From Rossellomorea vietnamensis (GTDB lineage Bacteria; Bacillota; Bacilli; Bacillales; Bacillaceae_B), in the NCBI RefSeq assembly GCF_008180415.1, contig NZ_VTEI01000001.1:77058-141057 (forward strand): a stretch of DNA of 64,000 nt, written 5' to 3'. Both the position numbers and the translations under genes were made by a program. This document shows positions 18,796 to 25,849 of this stretch, piece by piece. Each line of letters starts with the position of its first letter. Positions within the stretch are counted from its first letter, which is position 1. The notes below the pieces were generated by a model. The model did no database searches and was not told the origin of the DNA. It was given only the letters and a program-made list of their open reading frames with translations.

Positions 18796-19896
18796 CTAAA
18801 TCAAAGATTTCCTTAAGAAAACACTTACGCCTTTCGGAACATGAGCAGCAATGGTGGCACCCTCGTCATTGATTGTCACCCAGCCTAGTCCTGAAAAGAC
18901 AACATCGGTCTTTCCTTCTTTTATTTTGAATTCATGCCTTACAAGTTCAGGGAAGCCGTCGACATCATCTTTCCTTGACGGCTGCAGCATCTCTCCCACA
19001 TGGTTTTGATAAAGCTCATCGGCATTATCTACCTTGGTGCGGTGGATGTTCAGCTCGTTGGAAAGATAACAAACAAATGAACGCCTGCCGCCAGCAAGGT
19101 AATCAAACCGAGCCAGTCCGCCGAAAAACAAAGTTTGTCCTTCATTCAACTGAAACACTTTAGGCTTGATTTCTTTCTTTGGCGTAATGTACTTTAAATC
19201 CCGCTTATCTACATAATGGGCCATTTGATGATGGTTAATAATACCCGGTGTATCAATAAGAGCTTCGCCGTCATCCAGGGGGATTTCAATCATGTCAAGA
19301 GTCGTACCAGGGAAATGGGAAGTTGTGATAATATCCTCTTCACCTGAGACATGATGGATGACACGATTGATGAACGTGGACTTACCAACGTTTGTACATC
19401 CCACAACGTAGACACTTCTGCCTTCACGATACTGTTCAATGGCTTCAACCGCTTCTTGAATATACTGCCCTTTCGCAGCACTCATAAGCTTAACATCCAC
19501 CGGCTTCAATCCAAGCTGTTTCGCCTGGAACTTCATCCAATGAATCAACTTAGCCGGCTTTACAGATTTAGGAAGCAAATCGACCTTGTTTCCAATAAGG
19601 AGAACCGGGTTATTTCCTACAAAACGGTGAAGGCCTGGAAGCCAGCTGCCGTTGAAGTCGAAAATATCGACTACTTTTACAATAAGTCCTTCGCCTCTGC
19701 CGATTTCATTCAAGATCTTTAAAAAGTCATCATCTGTCAAAGAAACATCCTGTACTTCATTATAGTGTTTCAGTCGAAAACATCTCTGGCAGACAATCTC
19801 TTCCTTCTCCAATGAGGATGGAGGAGCATAGCCAAGCTTCTCCTTATCCTCAGTTTGAATGCTGACTCCGCATCCCGTACATACAATTTTGGTCAC
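18796..19896 (-). CDS. yqeH: YqeH, circularly permuted GTPase for 30S assembly
   Basis: This 366-residue protein needs its permuted GTPase domain for small-subunit biogenesis. An N-terminal zinc motif (CxxC at about residues 6-9, then CQRC) comes first. Next come G4 (GNKVDLLPKS), then G1 (GCTNVGKST), then G3 (DTPGI), the permuted order. A GTG start at 19896 is chosen. GGGAGGAAG precedes it, and its GTGA overlaps the yqeG stop by four bases, giving translational coupling. Confidence 0.95.
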   Translation of the reverse strand: MTKIVCTGCGVSIQTEDKEKLGYAPPSSLEKEEIVCQRCFRLKHYNEVQDVSLTDDDFLKILNEIGRGEGLIVKVVDIFDFNGSWLPGLHRFVGNNPVLLIGNKVDLLPKSVKPAKLIHWMKFQAKQLGLKPVDVKLMSAAKGQYIQEAVEAIEQYREGRSVYVVGCTNVGKSTFINRVIHHVSGEEDIITTSHFPGTTLDMIEIPLDDGEALIDTPGIINHHQMAHYVDKRDLKYITPKKEIKPKVFQLNEGQTLFFGGLARFDYLAGGRRSFVCYLSNELNIHRTKVDNADELYQNHVGEMLQPSRKDDVDGFPELVRHEFKIKEGKTDVVFSGLGWVTINDEGATIAAHVPKGVSVFLRKSLI

Positions 19897-20414
19897 TTTT
19901 CTTCCTCCCATTGAATCATGCCTTTTCGTTTAAAAAAGTTCATGATTCTTCTTTCCACTTTCCGGTTGAATTTTGTAATGAACCCGTCAGTCTGGGCAAC
20001 TGGCACCACAAGAATGGTATAGAAGCCGCTGCGGTTTCCGCCCAGCACATCTGTCAGCAGCTGGTCGCCTACAACCACAGCTTCTTCTTTCTTGACTCCC
20101 ATTTCCCTGACTGCCCTTTTAAAGGCACGTCCCATAGGCTTTCTCGCCTGAAATATAAAAGGTATGTTCAAAGGCTCAGCAAATCGCTTCACGCGGTCTT
20201 CATTATTATTGGAAACAACCGTTACCTTAATCCCATTGTCCTGCATTAACTTGAACCATTTAATCAGCTTTGGAGTCGCCTGGGCTCTGTCCCATTCAAC
20301 CAAAGTGTTATCAAGATCAGTGATAATCGCTTTGATTCCCTGCTCCTTAAGCGTTTCCGGTTTTATTTGAAAAACGTCTTTAACTTGCTCATTGGGCAAA
20401 AAAGATTTTAACAC
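19893..20414 (-). CDS. yqeG: YqeG family HAD phosphatase
   Basis: This 173-residue HAD-IIIA phosphatase has the nucleophile motif DLDNTLVEW, a VVSNN motif II and the VVGDQLLTDVLGGN motif. Its substrate is not firmly known. The GTG start at 20414 follows GAGGTG by seven bases. It is the first gene of the operon that runs to yqeM, so the promoter should lie just above 20414. Confidence 0.9.
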   Translation of the reverse strand: MLKSFLPNEQVKDVFQIKPETLKEQGIKAIITDLDNTLVEWDRAQATPKLIKWFKLMQDNGIKVTVVSNNNEDRVKRFAEPLNIPFIFQARKPMGRAFKRAVREMGVKKEEAVVVGDQLLTDVLGGNRSGFYTILVVPVAQTDGFITKFNRKVERRIMNFFKRKGMIQWEEEK

Positions 20415-20587
20415 GTTTTAACACCTCTAACTTTCTGTTTCTACCGATTTAATCATAACCAATTTTCCCTTTAGATTCAAAATTAACCATTTTTATAATT
20501 GCCAACGAATTATTCTAACATCATTTAAGATTGAAGGCATTACTTTCAAGAAGATTAATTTAGAAAAAGTATTAATATAAGGTGACA

Positions 20588-20752
20588 TTACAAAGCTCTT
20601 TTTGTAAACTTTGTTGCTATTTGATACTAATCATCTTAAAAACCTGATAGTCATGAAAAGAAAAGAGCTGCTTTCCCCGATTAGAGAGAACTCTCTTAGT
20701 ATCCGGGGGTATCCCAAAGCAGCAATCTATAGGAAACAGCCATTAACACAGA
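20588..20752 (+). repeat. Family C intergenic repeat
   Basis: The copy reads GCTCTTTTTGTAAACTTTGT, then GAAAAGAGCTGCTTTCCCC, TTAGAGAGAA, TTAGTATCCGGGGG and AAAGCAGCAATC. It is the best preserved of at least five copies in this window. Confidence 0.75.
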
Positions 20753-20808
20753 AGGATATTCCAAATATTTATTAAATAATTTTCGACAAAATGAAGCTAT
20801 ATTCAGTC

Positions 20809-20907
20809 TGTGGATAACTTTATACACATTATCCCCTTAGAACTTATGGAATATAAACCCTTTATAAACAACTTAACCACAGGTTATCCACCTGTAGCTG
20901 TGGATAA
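20809..20907. promoter_or_regulatory. DnaA-box cluster upstream of sda
   Basis: Two perfect TGTGGATAA boxes (20809-20817, 20899-20907) flank near matches. These are TTATACACA (20820), TTATCCCCT (20829), TTAACCACA (20873) and TTATCCACC (20884). The sda promoter of B. subtilis is controlled by DnaA, so this cluster probably couples sda to replication initiation. Confidence 0.85.
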
Positions 20908-21020
20908 CAAGAACGCTTGTTCTGTTTGTTTGAATTTGGTAGAGTAATGGTACAAAGTTAAAACTTACTATTATATGAGATAAACATTGAAAAAATGATA
21001 ACTTTTTGGAGGTGAACACT

Positions 21021-21161
21021 GTGCGCAAACTTTCTGATGATCTATTGATTGAATCGTATTACAAAGCAAGAGATCTCAAACTCAATCCAGAATTTATTCG
21101 CCTCATTGAAACTGAAATTCACCGTCGATCCTTATCCTACCGTATCAAGATCTCTTCTTAA
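21021..21161 (+). CDS. sda: Sda, sporulation checkpoint inhibitor of histidine kinases
   Basis: This 46-residue helical-hairpin protein blocks KinA autophosphorylation when replication is impaired. The sequence opens [16 protein letters not shown] and ends with a [10 protein letters not shown] tail, closely matching B. subtilis Sda in length and pattern. It uses a GTG start at 21021, with GGAGGTG upstream. The DnaA boxes lie 114 bp upstream and a terminator follows. Confidence 0.95.
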   Translation: MRKLSDDLLIESYYKARDLKLNPEFIRLIETEIHRRSLSYRIKISS

Positions 21162-21170
21162 TCCATATTT

Positions 21171-21202
21171 TAAAAAACAGGCGCCTATCGTCTGTTTTTT
21201 AT
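21171..21202 (+). terminator. Terminator after sda
   Basis: AAAAAACAG pairs with CTGTTTTTT around an 11-base loop. Confidence 0.75.
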
Positions 21203-21239
21203 TTGCCTGTTTTCGCAAAGATTTTGGCTTTCTTAATCA

Positions 21240-21368
21240 TAAGGGATTTCCGCTTCAGGCGGACGACTCCGCGGGCGGGCGGTGAGCCTCCTCGGCTTCG
21301 CCTGCGGGGTCTCACCTGTCCCGCTAGTCCCGCAGGAGATCGTACGCCTTCCGCTTCAATCCTCCTAC
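21240..21368 (+). repeat. Family A intergenic repeat, complete
   Basis: It runs from GATTTCCGCTTCAGGCG to CGCCTTCCGCTTCAATCC with an intact centre (GGTGAGCCTCCTCGGCTTCG then CCTGCGGGGTCTCACC). The ends are imperfect inverted repeats, and the centre can fold on GGTGAG with CTCACC. It serves as the reference copy. Confidence 0.8.
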
Positions 21369-21394
21369 GTAAAGGATGATGATGGTATAAGCGC

Positions 21395-21545
21395 ATTCTA
21401 TATCAGCAAAGTTAGCAAAGAGACTTTAAATAGACTGTATTCGCTTTTAATTGCTTTCAGCAGTATCTACCTTCGGATACTACGATTTCTCTCTAGACCG
21501 GTGAGCCGCTCATTTCTTTTGGCTACAAGAATATAATAGCGTTAT
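21395..21545 (-). repeat. Family C intergenic repeat, degenerate
   Basis: On the minus strand AAATGAGCGGCTCACC, CTAGAGAGAAATC, TAGTATCCGAAGG and ATACTGCTGAAAGCAAT match the second half of the copy at 20588. The following 21546-21731 holds nothing I can identify. Confidence 0.5.
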
Positions 21546-21731
21546 CCTTCTCTTGAAGATTGGGAATTTTTGGTTTATAGACCAGTATCCGCTGCTTTTG
21601 TCTTTCTCTTAAAGCATATTTTTCAGTTTACCAACCAATAAATGCTGCTCTTCCCCTTCTCATTCACGCATTCTCTGCTTGCAGGTCAATATCCGATTGT
21701 ATAAAAAGTGTAATTTTCATGCCCTTAGTGA

Positions 21732-21765
21732 ACAAGAAAAAACTCCCCGAATAAGACAAGGGAGC
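21732..21765 (-). terminator. Terminator after psd
   Basis: On the minus strand CTCCC pairs with GGGAG around a 12-base loop, followed by six Ts, immediately after the psd stop. Confidence 0.7.
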
Positions 21766-21767
21766 CG

Positions 21768-22556
21768 TTAGTTCCTCGATATCTTTCCAATGAGTCCGCC
21801 CATTTTTACTTTCGCGGGGACCTTTAACTCTTCATTTAGGTGGAATTTTCCTTTTTCAAACAGAAGGATGACGGTTGATCCGAAAGAGAAATATCCGACT
21901 TCCTCTCCCTTTTCCCATTTCTCACCCTCATGAGTATACTCGATGGAGTTGACGAACATCGCTCCTACTTTCACAAGGCACATTTTGCCTGTCCCATGGT
22001 CAACTTCAGTCATTGACCTGAAGTTCTTTGCCAAGGTGCGGACTCCATATTTGAGGCCGAGTTCATTGACGGGGTAACTGTGGCGCCCCAGATCCCATCT
22101 ATCGATGACTCTGCCGCTCAGCGGGCTGTGAATGCGGTGGTAATCTGCCGGGCTCAGATACAGGATCATATATTGTCCGCCTTCATACGCTTCAGCCTTC
22201 TCCTTGTTTCCGAGCATCTCTTCAATTGAATAGTCTTTTCCTTTCACCCTCATGTTCAGCGACTTGGAAACTGTTCCTGTATCAGCGAGCATGCCATCCA
22301 CCGGACTGATGACATCATCCTCCGCTCCCTCGATGCTTCTCATTCCCTCTTTTAAATTTCTGATAAAAAAGGAGTGGAGATCAGGATAAGCTGCTGCTTC
22401 TTTTTCAACTTCAGCTATATTGATATTATAGGTTTTTATATAAGAAGGGATGAACCTTGCACTCATGCCTGATTGCACAAACCTTCGCAGCAAAAAGGAT
22501 GTCCACCTTTTATTTGTCAGTTCAATAAAAGAACGATAAAAAAGCTTTCTCACCAT
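21768..22556 (-). CDS. psd: Phosphatidylserine decarboxylase proenzyme
   Basis: This 262-residue membrane-associated enzyme makes phosphatidylethanolamine. It is expected to self-cleave at the FGST motif near the C-terminus (Gly-Ser bond), giving the pyruvoyl alpha chain. The VDG segment with its conserved Asp and the SPADYHRIHSP region with the catalytic His are also present. Length fits the B. subtilis enzyme (263). In B. subtilis psd lies elsewhere, with pssA, so its place next to sda is a rearrangement relative to that genome. Confidence 0.94.
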   Translation of the reverse strand: MVRKLFYRSFIELTNKRWTSFLLRRFVQSGMSARFIPSYIKTYNINIAEVEKEAAAYPDLHSFFIRNLKEGMRSIEGAEDDVISPVDGMLADTGTVSKSLNMRVKGKDYSIEEMLGNKEKAEAYEGGQYMILYLSPADYHRIHSPLSGRVIDRWDLGRHSYPVNELGLKYGVRTLAKNFRSMTEVDHGTGKMCLVKVGAMFVNSIEYTHEGEKWEKGEEVGYFSFGSTVILLFEKGKFHLNEELKVPAKVKMGGLIGKISRN

Positions 22557-22721
22557 TGCAGCTCCTTCAATGTATAGTAGTACTTATTATTATACACTTG
22601 TCCCGAAACGTCCACCTTTTTTTAAAAGTTCCCTATGGCAAAGATGACGCCGCTTTGAAAGATATGGATTACCGTCGCTGCTGCACACTTTCGCAGGGCG
22701 ATGGCAGCAGTTGGAGAGGAA

Positions 22722-22755
22722 GTAAAGAAACCGGGCTGTCTTTTCACCCGGTTTA
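22722..22755 (-). terminator. Terminator after the small ORF at 22761
   Basis: On the minus strand ACCGGG pairs with CCCGGT (with flanking A-T pairs) around 11 bases, then TTTCTTT. It lies six bases past the stop. Confidence 0.7.
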
Positions 22756-22760
22756 ATCTC

Positions 22761-22898
22761 TCAGGAATAGTGATAATATCGCCAGCAGCCGAAAAGGAAC
22801 AGCAGAATGATCAGGACGACAGCCAGAGCCAAGTAAAAACCACCATAATTTCGCGGCGGATAAACAGGAGCATAGTAGTACGGATAACCGTAGACCAT
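22761..22898 (-). CDS. Tyr/Pro-rich single-pass membrane micro-protein
   Basis: This is a 45-codon ORF. The first 22 residues are rich in Tyr, Pro and Gly ([15 protein letters not shown]), followed by a membrane helix at about residues 23-39 and a WRYYHYS tail. AGGAGG precedes the ATG and a terminator follows. I do not recognise the family. The layout resembles small spore-coat or sporulation membrane proteins of Bacillus (YjcZ-like), and it is divergent from sigK, but that is only suggestive. Confidence 0.7.
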   Translation of the reverse strand: MVYGYPYYYAPVYPPRNYGGFYLALAVVLIILLFLFGCWRYYHYS

Positions 22899-23095
22899 TT
22901 TGGAATCCCTCCTATCTTTGGTGTTATATCTATATTATGCAACAGGGGAACTCGTGTATAGGCTGTAACATTCGACTTCTCCCTGCCCCGAAGAATCCTT
23001 TCGGAAAACAAACTAAATTGGAAGGACATGCAAGGACACAACAATGTAAACATATGATTCATTATAGGCTAAAGTCCTTTAATGGAGGTGAAAGT

Positions 23096-23812
23096 ATGTC
23101 CGCGATCGCTACTGCAATTGGCTATTTTCTGAAAGAGCTTATCTTTCTTGTATCTTACGTGAAAAATAACGCCTTTCCACAACCGCTTTCATCACAAGAA
23201 GAAAAAAAATACTTAAGAAAGATGGCTGAAGGCGATGAGGATGCAAGGAATATTCTCATTGAACATAACCTTCGTCTCGTCGCTCATATTGTCAAGAAAT
23301 TCGAAAACACCGGAGAAGATCCGGAAGACCTCATCTCAATCGGTACAATAGGGTTGATAAAGGCCATTGAAAGCTATTCAGAGGGCAAGGGAACCAAGCT
23401 TGCCACCTATGCAGCACGGTGTATAGAAAATGAAATTCTTATGCACCTGAGGGCCTTGAAAAAAACCAAGAAGGATGTTTCTCTTCATGATCCGATAGGA
23501 CAGGACAAAGAAGGCAACGAAATCAGCTTGATTGATATCCTGAAATCCGATGCCGACGATGTGATTGAAACCATCCAACTAAGCATGGAGTTAGAAAAAG
23601 TGAAGAAATATATTTGTGTTCTGGATGATCGTGAAAAAGAAGTGATAATCGGACGCTTCGGCCTTGATATGAAAGAGGAAAAAACACAAAGAGAAATTGC
23701 CAAAGAACTTGGCATCTCAAGAAGCTATGTCTCGCGAATCGAGAAGAGAGCACTAATGAAAATGTTTCATGAATTCTATCGTGAAGAAAAAGAGAAAAGA
23801 CAATCTCCCTGA
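23096..23812 (+). CDS. sigK: RNA polymerase sigma-K, intact pro-protein
   Basis: This 238-residue pro-sigma-K directs late mother-cell transcription. The first 20 residues form the hydrophobic pro-sequence, which ends before [10 protein letters not shown], the mature N-terminus in B. subtilis. Region 2 ([19 protein letters not shown]) and region 4 ([17 protein letters not shown]) are complete. The reading frame is continuous, so no skin element splits it into spoIVCB and spoIIIC. GGAGGTG precedes the ATG at 23096. Activation should need SpoIVFB cleavage, but that gene is outside the window. Confidence 0.96.
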   Translation: MSAIATAIGYFLKELIFLVSYVKNNAFPQPLSSQEEKKYLRKMAEGDEDARNILIEHNLRLVAHIVKKFENTGEDPEDLISIGTIGLIKAIESYSEGKGTKLATYAARCIENEILMHLRALKKTKKDVSLHDPIGQDKEGNEISLIDILKSDADDVIETIQLSMELEKVKKYICVLDDREKEVIIGRFGLDMKEEKTQREIAKELGISRSYVSRIEKRALMKMFHEFYREEKEKRQSP

Positions 23813-23834
23813 ACATAGTTGACCTGCAACAAAC

Positions 23835-23955
23835 AAAGCGCAAGCGGCCCTTTCTGCCCTGACAGGCAAATGTTCCCTGGAGAAAAAAGGCGGTCTTTCC
23901 TTTTATTCTCCAGGGAACATTTGACCCCGAGGGGCTGGCCGCTGGAGCTGGATTC
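23835..23955 (+). repeat. Family B element, short subtype, complete
   Basis: It runs from AAGCGCAAGCGGCCC to GGCCGCTGGAGCTGGA. The central arms AAATGTTCCCTGGAG and CTCCAGGGAACATTT pair perfectly but differ in sequence from those at 7749. Confidence 0.85.
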
Positions 23956-24012
23956 AGAAACGCTGACTAATTATTAATCTAAGAATTCCACCTTTCTTAT
24001 CTTTTAAATATA

Positions 24013-24049
24013 GAGCAGGCAGCCAACAAGGCTGCCTGCTTATTTTTTG
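24013..24049 (+). terminator. Terminator after sigK
   Basis: AGCAGGCAGCC pairs with GGCTGCCTGCT around five bases, then TATTTTTT. It lies 200 bp past the stop, beyond the B element. Confidence 0.92.
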
Positions 24050-24137
24050 ACGTCTTGTTCACGTATAATCCCGATGACCAGGCCTAATAGATATTAATGC
24101 AACTCTCTACCCTGGAACAGCCTTGCGAAAAGAGCGC

Positions 24138-24170
24138 AAAAAAAAGAGACCATCACGGGGATTATCTCTT
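24138..24170 (-). terminator. Terminator after micro-ORF 24195
   Basis: On the minus strand AGAGA pairs with TCTCT across a loop that itself can fold, followed by eight Ts. Confidence 0.6.
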
Positions 24171-24194
24171 CAGCAGGCGGGATTTCCTATTTTG

Positions 24195-24272
24195 TTAGTC
24201 GACGCTTACTTCGGCAGCAATGATGATTCCAATGGCAGTGGTCAGCAATAGACCCATAATCATTGAGAACAT
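24195..24272 (-). CDS. 25-residue hydrophobic peptide
   Basis: AAAGGAGTGGAGAAC precedes an ATG opening a 25-codon ORF. Residues 1-20 are almost wholly hydrophobic (MFSMIMGLLLTTAIGIII), ending EVSVD. A terminator follows within 25 bases. It has the look of a small membrane peptide or a type I toxin, but I recognise no family. The ribosome binding site and terminator argue that it is expressed. Confidence 0.55.
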   Translation of the reverse strand: MFSMIMGLLLTTAIGIIIAAEVSVD

Positions 24273-24543
24273 GTTCTCCACTCCTTTGTTAGTAATGATT
24301 GTATTTCTTCCTTCTATTTTATTACAAGAATCTTCAGTTCAACGGAGAGAAAGTGAACAGTTATTTACTATGCGGTGACAACTTTGTGAAATGGTTCACT
24401 ACCCTTTTAACAGGTTGTTTAAATTTATTTTGGAAAAAGTACACTTCCCCGCTATGCATCTCAGGGAGATAGTTGAAGAGTGCTAATCATTTAACCAAAA
24501 GGGCTGTCGCTGAAGAGTAAATGATTACATAGATAAAAACCAC

Positions 24544-24582
24544 TAAAAAATGCCCGAGTAAGATTGAAATCTTATTCGGGCA
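24544..24582 (-). terminator. Terminator after the shortened YrzI copy
   Basis: On the minus strand ATGCCCGAATAAGATT pairs with AATCTTACTCGGGCAT (one mismatch) around three bases, then TTTTTT. Confidence 0.85.
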
Positions 24583-24587
24583 TTTCT

Positions 24588-24644
24588 TTATTTGCGCTTT
24601 TTTCTTTTTATCATCAAAGTCAAAAGAGTAACATTCAAAAACAT
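24588..24644 (-). CDS. 18-residue shortened YrzI-like peptide
   Basis: The ORF reads MFLNVTLLTLMIKRKKRK and then stops. It resembles the first half of the YrzI paralogues just upstream (MTLNILFMSITIKKH), a short hydrophobic stretch followed by a basic end. AAGGTG lies six bases before the ATG and a strong terminator follows the stop. It may be a decayed paralogue or a functional minimal peptide. Confidence 0.45.
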   Translation of the reverse strand: MFLNVTLLTLMIKRKKRK

Positions 24645-24846
24645 ACATTTCACCTTCCCAAACTTAGTTGTTTTTTGGTAAGTTTTCTTACTCTCAACAA
24701 CTGCAACTTCCTTGATTTGGTGAAGAGAAACAAAATCTGCAGCATAGTTATGCAGAATCCTTCTCCACCCAGATTGCATTTAGACGCTTCACCTGATAAA
24801 AAACCATATGTTTTTCTCCTCTCCATTTTTACTTCATCTACATTGT

Positions 24847-24984
24847 TTAGAATAACCAAACGGATTCTTGCTTCAATCTGTTTTCTTCATACTGCTTAGT
24901 TACCATCTGATCGTGATCATACTCAACGAACGAGCGCTGGTGCTTTTTAATGGTTATGCTCATGAATAATATATTTAACGTCAT
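24847..24984 (-). CDS. YrzI family small protein, copy 1
   Basis: This 45-residue protein opens MTLNILFMSITIKKHQRS and has a charged middle (EYDHDQMV) and the QYEENRLKQES tail. This pattern is that of the YrzI family, whose function is unknown. GGGAGGTG precedes the ATG. It is one of three full-length tandem copies on the same strand. Confidence 0.75.
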   Translation of the reverse strand: MTLNILFMSITIKKHQRSFVEYDHDQMVTKQYEENRLKQESVWLF

Positions 24985-25028
24985 ACGAACACCTCCCTTT
25001 TCTTATTGATTTGCCTGACATCTTTATG

Positions 25029-25166
25029 TTAGTACAAACGGACCGATTCCTGCTTTAAGCCGTTTTCCTGGTAGTGCCTGGATACGATTTCATCATGATT
25101 GTACTCTTCTACAGAACGATTTCGTTTCTTAACTGTTATGCTTATGAACAGAATATTCAGCGTCAT
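25029..25166 (-). CDS. YrzI family small protein, copy 2
   Basis: It is 45 residues long, MTLNILFISITVKKRNRS at the start and ENGLKQESVRLY at the end. It is the closest paralogue of copy 1. AGGGGGTG precedes the ATG. The gap to copy 1 is 44 bp with no clear terminator, so the two may share a transcript. Confidence 0.75.
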   Translation of the reverse strand: MTLNILFISITVKKRNRSVEEYNHDEIVSRHYQENGLKQESVRLY

Positions 25167-25209
25167 ATTATCACCCCCTATTTTATTTCTTATAAATTTG
25201 CTGCCACCC

Positions 25210-25347
25210 TTATAACATCTTGAAGGTTTGCTGCTTTAATTTGCACTCCTCGTATTGCTTGAATACTGCCAAGTCATGATTGCATTCTTCAGCGGAACGA
25301 CTTCGTTTCTTGAAGGTAACGCTCATGAAAAAAATATTTAATGTCAT
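25210..25347 (-). CDS. YrzI family small protein, copy 3
   Basis: It is 45 residues long, MTLNIFFMSVTFKKRSRS at the start and EECKLKQQTFKML at the end. It is the most diverged copy, with two cysteines absent from copies 1 and 2. GAGAGGTG precedes the ATG. The three copies are equal in length and spaced by 43-44 bp, indicating tandem duplication. Confidence 0.75.
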   Translation of the reverse strand: MTLNIFFMSVTFKKRSRSAEECNHDLAVFKQYEECKLKQQTFKML

Positions 25348-25422
25348 ACGGACACCTCTCTCCTTTTTTATAGTTCATACCATTTAAAAAAGCCGCAAAG
25401 AGATACCTCCCTGCTGCAGACA

Positions 25423-25460
25423 CAAAAAAGCCGCAGGAATGTACACATTCCCGCGGCTTG
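25423..25460 (-). terminator. Terminator after micro-ORF 25489
   Basis: On the minus strand AAGCCGCGGGAATGT pairs with ACATTCCTGCGGCTT (one mismatch) with a minimal loop, then TTTTTT. Confidence 0.9.
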
Positions 25461-25488
25461 GTATGATATTGATTAAAGTTTCATTCCA

Positions 25489-25578
25489 TTACGAAATAAT
25501 CAATCCACCGGCGATCGAATGTGTATAACAATATTCAGTTGATGAGATTGCTTTTTGTACTGCTTTGATTTTCATCAT
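25489..25578 (-). CDS. 29-residue micro-ORF of unknown function
   Basis: A consensus AGGAGG lies nine bases before the first of two ATGs. The ORF opens MMKIKAVQKAISSTEYCYT and ends in a short hydrophobic IAGGLIIS. A strong terminator follows 29 bases after the stop, making a self-contained expression unit. I recognise no family. A lysine-containing N-terminus and a hydrophobic C-terminal end are compatible with a peptide signal or bacteriocin-like precursor, but nothing here proves it. Confidence 0.5.
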   Translation of the reverse strand: MMKIKAVQKAISSTEYCYTHSIAGGLIIS

Positions 25579-25802
25579 GTCATTCGACCTCCTTTTCTGA
25601 ATGTTATTTCCTTATAGAGGTAAGTATATCCAATTCAACAGGAAATGTAAACCATTTTTCTGCTCTTTTTTCCAGAATTTTTCTATCAGACAATTAAAAG
25701 GGCTTTGGAATGCTAAACCAGACTAAATAAAAAACTTACCTCCCTTGTCCCGGAAGCAAAGCAGGCTTGAGAGAAACAATGCACCTATTTCACTAGCAAA
25801 TT

Positions 25803-25848
25803 AACAAAAAAAAGACCGGAAAAAGGGATTTCCCTTTTCCAGTCTAAA
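25803..25848 (-). terminator. Terminator after yrhC
   Basis: On the minus strand AGACTGGAAAAGGGA pairs with TCCCTTTTTCCGGTCT around two bases, followed by a T run. Confidence 0.9.
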
Positions 25849-25849
25849 T

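Noticed and set aside
21199..21396. 65-codon ORF on the minus strand, rich in Arg and Gly
   Set aside because: It lies wholly within the family A repeat and has no Shine-Dalgarno. The matching repeat at 27546 gives a different reading.
23835..23955. Family B element as a simple sigK terminator
   Set aside because: The hairpin is followed by no T tract at its base, the same element occurs elsewhere in other contexts, and a strong terminator lies further on at 24013.
24588..24779. 63-codon ORF including the shortened YrzI peptide
   Set aside because: Its upstream part has no ribosome binding site or family likeness. The Shine-Dalgarno points to the internal ATG at 24644.
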